A stretch of DNA of 64,000 bases from Acanthosepion esculentum. Taxonomy: Eukaryota > Mollusca > Cephalopoda > Sepiida > Sepiidae. The stretch lies in the NCBI GenBank assembly GCA_964036315.1, contig OZ038480.1, positions 16,078,155 through 16,142,154 on the forward strand, written 5' to 3'. How positions within the stretch are numbered: position 1 is the stretch's first letter; each line of letters opens with the position of its first letter. A program made the translations under genes and the position numbers. Shown here in pieces: positions 58,815 to 64,000 of the stretch. The notes beneath the pieces are model-generated. The model was given only the letters and a program-made list of their open reading frames with translations. It was not told where the DNA came from and did no database searches.

Positions 58815-60110
58815 TTTTTTTTTTTTTAATTATTTTATTAAGTTTTTAAATCCTTCTAGCATATTTAAAATTTTGGCTAAAAATTGTTTTTCTTGCATGG
58901 ACAGTGGGACAAAGTTACTATGGGAAATTTACCTTTTTTTTTCTTTTTGCAGTAAAAAAGAAATTTTTTTAAAAAAAAACACGATTTTGGAAATTCTTAC
59001 AAAAAAAAAAAAAAATCAAGTAATTGTTTGATTTTAACAGAATTTTAAGGGCTTATTCACAAATTATTTTTCAAATACTTTTATTTTAGAAAATCTTTGT
59101 AATTACGTGTTTTTTTAAAATGTTTTATTCTTTTTTAACTTATAAAGTTTTAAATCCTAAAATTTCAGCCCTTTAGATTAAGTGAAAACTATATTTACTA
59201 AATCATAAATGGAAAAGCTTAATACAAACCATCACACCAAGATCTTTTAAAAATACTTTTTTTTGTGTATAAACATGCCGATTTTTGTAAGTACAGTTGA
59301 CCATACACTATCAGAAAATAAGAGTGATAACTATATTAACCCCTGCATAGACGTGTATACAGTTTTTACTGAAAGTGTCTTTTTTTCAGATACTGATTAA
59401 TAAACATGTCCGAAACAACATTCAAGTATAAGCTACAGATGAGTTTATACATCAATTTTTTTATGCCCTTCTGAGTGAGAAACAAGTCCAATTGTCAACT
59501 CATACATCTGATAGGTGTTAGCCGCCACTCAGGTACTTCAAGGTGCCTCAGTTTCTTAGTTACTATATTAAAAGCAAATTTTTAAAAAATTTGTCTGAAA
59601 ATGAAATGTTTTTCGCAAAATAATTGGCAGGGAAGAGGTTAAATTTAAAACCAAAATTGCTAAAATTCAATAAAACATTAGATTATGGTAAATATTTTAC
59701 TAAATTAAGATTACTGAGTACTTAAAAAAAACAAAACTGGCACTGATGTTTTACAGATCAAGTCCCCATAGAACAAGAGAGCTGTTAACTCATCAGGTCA
59801 GTGTCAGGTTATAAAAAGAAAAAAGCTTTCTGTGATATTTTAAATTTAAAGTAAATAATATTTGTTTCAAATCAGCTTAATTAGTCATTAAAATCAACTA
59901 ATATTCCTCAAATAAAGTTTCAGAAAATATATATTTTATTTTTGCAAGATTTTTAAAACCTGAGAACTAACTAGTGTTTCAAATGTCTCAAATATAGATG
60001 ACTGCTGCTGATGTTACATTCCAATCAATATAAATTTGTTTGAAATATACCAGAGTATTTTGATTACTGGAAATTCCTCCTCAGCCTGCCTGCATTTGTT
60101 CTCATCTGTG
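58815..60110. repeat. Dispersed ~1.1-kb repeat, copy 2 (interrupted)
   Basis: Same orientation as copy 1 at 30990-32110, with the same order of landmarks. It is split by a 299-bp TTAA-flanked insertion at 59340-59638. The right end abuts the Jockey-like LINE. Confidence 0.75.
59336..59642. mobile_element. piggyBac-type MITE with TTAA target duplication
   Basis: TTAA at 59336-59339 and 59639-59642 enclose 299 bp starting CCCCTGCATAGACG and ending GGCAGGGAAGAGG. Short imperfect inverted ends (CCCCTGC versus CCTCTTCCCTGC). Copy 1 of the host repeat lacks this insert and has tagtaaatttaaaa at the empty site, against tattaaatttaaaa after removal here. No coding sequence. Confidence 0.75.
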
Positions 60111-60129
60111 GGGAAGAAATTGTCACCTA

Positions 60130-61450
60130 CAAGGGTATGAAGATGCTTTTGGACCATCTAGAATAGAAAGTGAAGACTGGGCAGCTCCTGCCCATAAATG
60201 GCAGCAGTGCTCCATTTTTAGCCTGATCTGGCTCTTGTAAAAGTAGAGGATAGCAGCAACTTGTTGAAGCAGAACTGGGAACCAATGATTTTCTCAGCAT
60301 CTTTAGCTATGGGTTGCACTTAAAGTGGATCATGTTTAATTCTCAATAGCTGCTCAAGGCAGAGGGTTTCCCTGAGGGAACAGCCATTAATCATGATTCA
60401 TGGAAGGTCACTAGTTTGGTTTTCAAGGTATTGAATGTGACCAGCCAGTTATTCCCCCCACTGAGCTGTTAGAGCTAGGTCAGAGGAGAGATCAGTTGCA
60501 AAGTTCTGGTCATCAAGGTATCATCAGTGATCCAAGTATACTCTTAGGCAGATTATTTATGTAGAGTAGGAAGAACCTTGGAGGATGCCTGCATTGATTT
60601 CTTGAGATTAGATATGACAGAGCATTAACAATGATCTTCAGGAACCTACTCGTGAGGAAGGACTTTATAGTTGAGAAGACTCTTCCAGTGATTCCATAGC
60701 AAGAGAGCTGGAGCAGTAACCCTTTATGCCACACCTTGTCAAAAGCCTTTGAAATATCTAATGCAAATGTCCTTGAGATGTTTTTATTGCCAAGTGCCTG
60801 ACTAATTCTGTAAGTAATCGCAATTAAGATTTTAGCAGTGGATTGGGTAGATAGAAATCCATACCATTTGACACTCAAGAGACTGTTCCTATTGAGGTGA
60901 TCAACAAACTTCCTGTTGATTATAGTTTCAAAGAATTTTCCAATGACTCTGAGGAGACTGATGGTTCTATACTGTGAAGGGGATGAGTGCTCACCTACAT
61001 TCTTGAAAATTGAGCATACACTTGATACCTTTCATAGACTTGGGAAAGATTTCTCTTCAAGCAGTGGTTAAGTAATTTCACTAAAACCAGGTTAATATTC
61101 TTAAGGACAACCACTAGGATTTTGTCTGGACCAGTGGCCTTCTTAGGGCCAAGACTTAATGAGTCTTGAGACTTCTTGGGTTGCAATGAAAATTTAACTG
61201 AGATTGTGCTCAGTGAGACAGGGTAAGTCAATGAATTTGAGATAAAGAGTGTTGCCATGTCTGACAAAGATGAGATGACCTTGGGACCATTTATAATAGT
61301 AGCTACTGATACCTGGTTTCTATTCAGAATTTGGTTAGGAGATATTCCAGAATTCTTGGGATCCAATTTGTTTGCTTTCATCCTTGGCCTGGAGCACTCA
61401 AGCATAGCTACACTTTGCATTTTCTAGAACTCTTGCAGCAATTGCAGGCA
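60130..61450 (-). mobile_element. Jockey-like LINE relic (RT)
   Basis: On the - strand 61420-60995 is open for 141 residues, with a linker and the RT start LGPKKATGPDKILVVVLKNI. Then 60878-60513 is open for 121 residues with WYGFLSTQSTAKILIAITYR, FALDISKAFDKVWHKGLLLQ and FFLLYINNLPKSILGSL. The YxDD box is lost by frameshift just after. Same family as 1640-2930 and 15960-17010. 5' truncated. Confidence 0.8.
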
Positions 61451-61929
61451 GTTCAGAATGTAATAGATGTCCTACTACACCAATCCCAGTGATAGGTATT
61501 GTAGTAGTGATTATGAGGCTAAGTTTACATATGGAAATATAAAAATGCATTCCTGAATCTCAGTTTAGTTATATAGTCAATTTGGTTTTTCATTTCTCCT
61601 GGACTTCTCTATGTCAATATAAGTCTTGCACATTCTTGAAACCAGGTGTTGGCCACCTCCTGATCATTAGCCAGTGACCACTGTACACACTTTTTTTTCA
61701 GCATTCATTAAGAGTTCCTACTTCAAATTTGCCAACTAATTTCACCATCGCTCTCTGTAGTAAACTATAATTAGTGAAAAGTATCAACTGTTATTAGTGA
61801 AGGTGTAGATTTGTATATGAATATAACATTCTCTCATTTTTTTTTTTGACAATGTAAATTTGAAGTACTTTATTTCGTCAAAAGAAAAGAATGCACCACA
61901 AAAAAAAAAAAAAAAAAAAATTCTTTGCT

Positions 61930-64000
61930 GCTGGTATGCTTAGAGCACCTTAGGCATATTTACAGGGGAAGTTGCAGGTTGGGCTAGGGTAGTTGCAGGT
62001 TCCTTGTTCAGCCCCTTCAGTTGAATTACTGGACACTGGTTGTGGTACAATATCTTCTGATTTAGTCATTTTATTTGCATCCAAATCCGGTATAGGATTA
62101 TTTGAGACTATTTTAACTGATTGAGGTTCAAAGATTGTTGTACCTCTCCAGCAGGAGTGAGGCAACACAGAAACAGTACTTTCTTTTCCATTTTTGTAAC
62201 CTAACAAAACTGTAATCGGGATTTGCCTGAATTGGCCCAACTTTTCATCAGTAGGCTCATACTTGTTCTCAACAGTTTCTCATAAGCACTTTCCCAGGAA
62301 CCGTCAAGTGCAAAAGAACAGATCTTCCAGAGGTTGATTTCCTCAGATAACAAAACATCCATTTGTGAAGAGTACAATTCATGAATGAATCAAACGGAGC
62401 GCATCCCATAATTGTTTCCTATTGATGTACAGGTAAACCTCTCTATTTTAAATCTAATTTGATAGTCACCCAGAGTTCCGTTCAGCCTCTCCACTTGACA
62501 GTTTCCCCATGGCTTGTATGCAGTAGATCTACTAGTAACTATTCCTTTCTCTTGGAGAGGAGGGGGGGTCATAACTCCTGACATAAAACTAGGTCCTATG
62601 AGAGTGTATATAACTTAGCATACCAAATAATTTACTTAAGCAAGTCAATACAGTTATAGTGAGCATGTCTCTACATGCAAAGGCAAAAAGGAAACAACTA
62701 TATACATCAATAAAAGTCAAATATTTGTTTCCTCCTCAATTTGAAGGAAGCAGCCCCTTGAAATCGATATTCAATCTTTCAAATAGTTGAGTGGCTTTGA
62801 TTAATTTACCTCCTCTCACAAATCTTGGCTTTTCTATGGCACACACAGAATGACAGATGATCATGTAATTCTTTAAGGTCGATATTTATGACAGAAGCAC
62901 AATGTACTCTCATTAAAACATCTGGACATGTGTTTTTCATGCCCAGTCGATATCTGATATTGTACTTGTAAGTGTAAAGTTCAATTTGCCAGTGACGAAT
63001 TTTGTTGTTTTTAGTCTTTGAAGCTTTATGCTTATTGGAAATATAGGATAGAGCTTTGTAACAAGAATAAAATATTTACCTTTCAGGTAATGACTCCATT
63101 CCCCAATTGCTTTAGCTGCTTTCTTGACTGGGGAGTGGTTTCCTTCCAAGAGGTTCAGAATTCTGGACCAGAATGCAACAGACCTGCTCCTTGATTTAGT
63201 GCCACAGCTAAGTTCATGTAGCTAGCATCAGTTTCAAGGGTTTTTTTTCCTCATCTATAGTCTATACCACATCTCTTTCTAATTCCCTTTCAAATATTCA
63301 AAGGAATTCTTATTTTAGCAGGTAAGGAGAATATAGTTTTATTTAGCAAATAGTTTTGGATCCAACAACTGTAATAAGCGAACATTCAGACAATTCTTCT
63401 GAGCTTTTATATTGCCTGGAGGAGGAGTTCTTAGGACCCTGAAAGGTTGAAACCTCTAACAGCCTCTTTACTTCATAGCCCAGAAGTTATATTTTTGTTA
63501 CTCCATAAACACATTTATTCTTATTTAAGGTGAGACTGTACTTTTCAGTCAGTTCTTTGAATATTGCCAAGTTAGTATCATGTTGTCTTTAATACTACAA
63601 AGGTTGCGTCATCTATATATGTGAATTTTTCTTTTCAATTATCTCATCCAAAATTCTTTAAAACCCAGCCACTCCATTTGTGATCTCAAATGTAAACTTT
63701 TAAAATTATACAATTCACCATTGGCTTGAACATTCTATTCATTAATATTTCTCTAGTAGTTTCATTAAGGTTAGGATTTGTTTAGCCTCCAGCTGTATCA
63801 ACTGCTATTTATATAATGGAGATTTGCATATGAATACGACACTTTGCCTATTTTAGCATTCAGCTCTCTCTTGATCATTAATTTCTTGCGATTTGCATTG
63901 AGCTTTGGTATAGTTGAGCATACAGTAAAACTCTTCAATTTACTTTGGGCTGTCAGTGCATATTACTACCATTATTTCTCATTTATTGTTACACGACTTT
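61930..64000 (-). mobile_element. Second Gypsy-class pol relic, cut by window edge
   Basis: Reading down from 64000 are RT pieces (FEITNGVAGF near 63690; LAIFKELTEKYSLTLNKNKC near 63560). RNase H pieces follow (ETDASYMNLAVALNQ near 63220; AIGEWSHYLKGKYF near 63110; ELYTYKYNIRYRLGM near 62970), then integrase (STAYKPWGNCQVERLNGTL near 62520). The C-terminal tail 62240-61950 is open for 96 residues. Many stops and frameshifts. No LTR seen in the window. It differs from the 54.8-57.4 kb element. Confidence 0.75.
61950..62240 (-). pseudogene. C-terminal pol tail of the second Gypsy relic
   Basis: 96-residue open frame, MGQFRQIPITVLLGYKNGKE to CKYA. It follows the integrase remnant in the expected order. 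It ends 40 bp before a 22-bp A tract. No named domain. Confidence 0.45.

Overview
This window is eukaryotic nuclear DNA. It is AT-rich, its short exons are separated by kilobase-scale GT-AG introns, and transposon relics and microsatellites fill the introns. The two recognisable genes are very close to vertebrate orthologues. With Jockey-like and Tx1-like LINEs, Gypsy elements, a P/THAP-type transposon and MITEs, this suggests an invertebrate with a large genome, probably a lophotrochozoan and most likely a mollusc (cephalopod-like). That placement is inference, not proof.

Two host genes lie tail to tail. On the + strand, ten exons (3309-11946) encode the last 419 residues of VPS45, the Sec1/Munc18 protein of endosomal SNARE fusion; the exons for roughly the first 150 residues are left of the window. 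On the - strand, 23 exons (50321 down to 15659) encode 1068 residues of UPF1/RENT1, the helicase of nonsense-mediated decay: CH zinc domain, 1B domain, both RecA domains and the SQ-rich tail. Every UPF1 exon joins in phase. The N-terminal exon (about 50-70 residues) was not securely found; a weak candidate is at 54628-54654. The 12.1-15.2 kb interval is the convergent intergenic/3'UTR region.

The rest is a repeat landscape. VPS45 introns hold a Jockey-like LINE relic (1.6-2.9 kb, -) and a Tx1-like LINE relic (7.4-9.4 kb, -). UPF1 introns hold an antisense Jockey-like LINE (16-17 kb), a hAT-type MITE (22.0-22.3 kb), a mariner relic (24.4-24.7 kb), a 5.5-kb P/THAP-type DNA transposon with matching terminal inverted repeats (24762-30276), a transposase-derived relic (32.7-33.2 kb), one copy of a 1.1-kb dispersed repeat (31-32 kb), a perfect 39-bp palindrome (43634-43715), a 15-bp minisatellite (44.46-44.66 kb) and a nested TA-flanked inverted-repeat element (49203-49840).

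Upstream of UPF1 are a Gypsy-class LTR element with both LTRs, PBS and PPT but with RT/RNase H deleted (54758-57371), the second copy of the 1.1-kb repeat carrying a 299-bp TTAA-flanked MITE (59340-59638), another Jockey-like LINE (60.1-61.5 kb) and a second decayed Gypsy pol running off the right edge (61.9-64 kb).

The most notable findings are the P/THAP element, whose THAP zinc-ligand spacing is retained; the TTAA insertion with an empty-site paralogue in the same window; the perfect long hairpin; and an alanine at a predicted zinc-ligand position in the UPF1 CH domain. All translations and alignments were done by eye. Family names for mobile elements rest on remembered motifs, not on searches.
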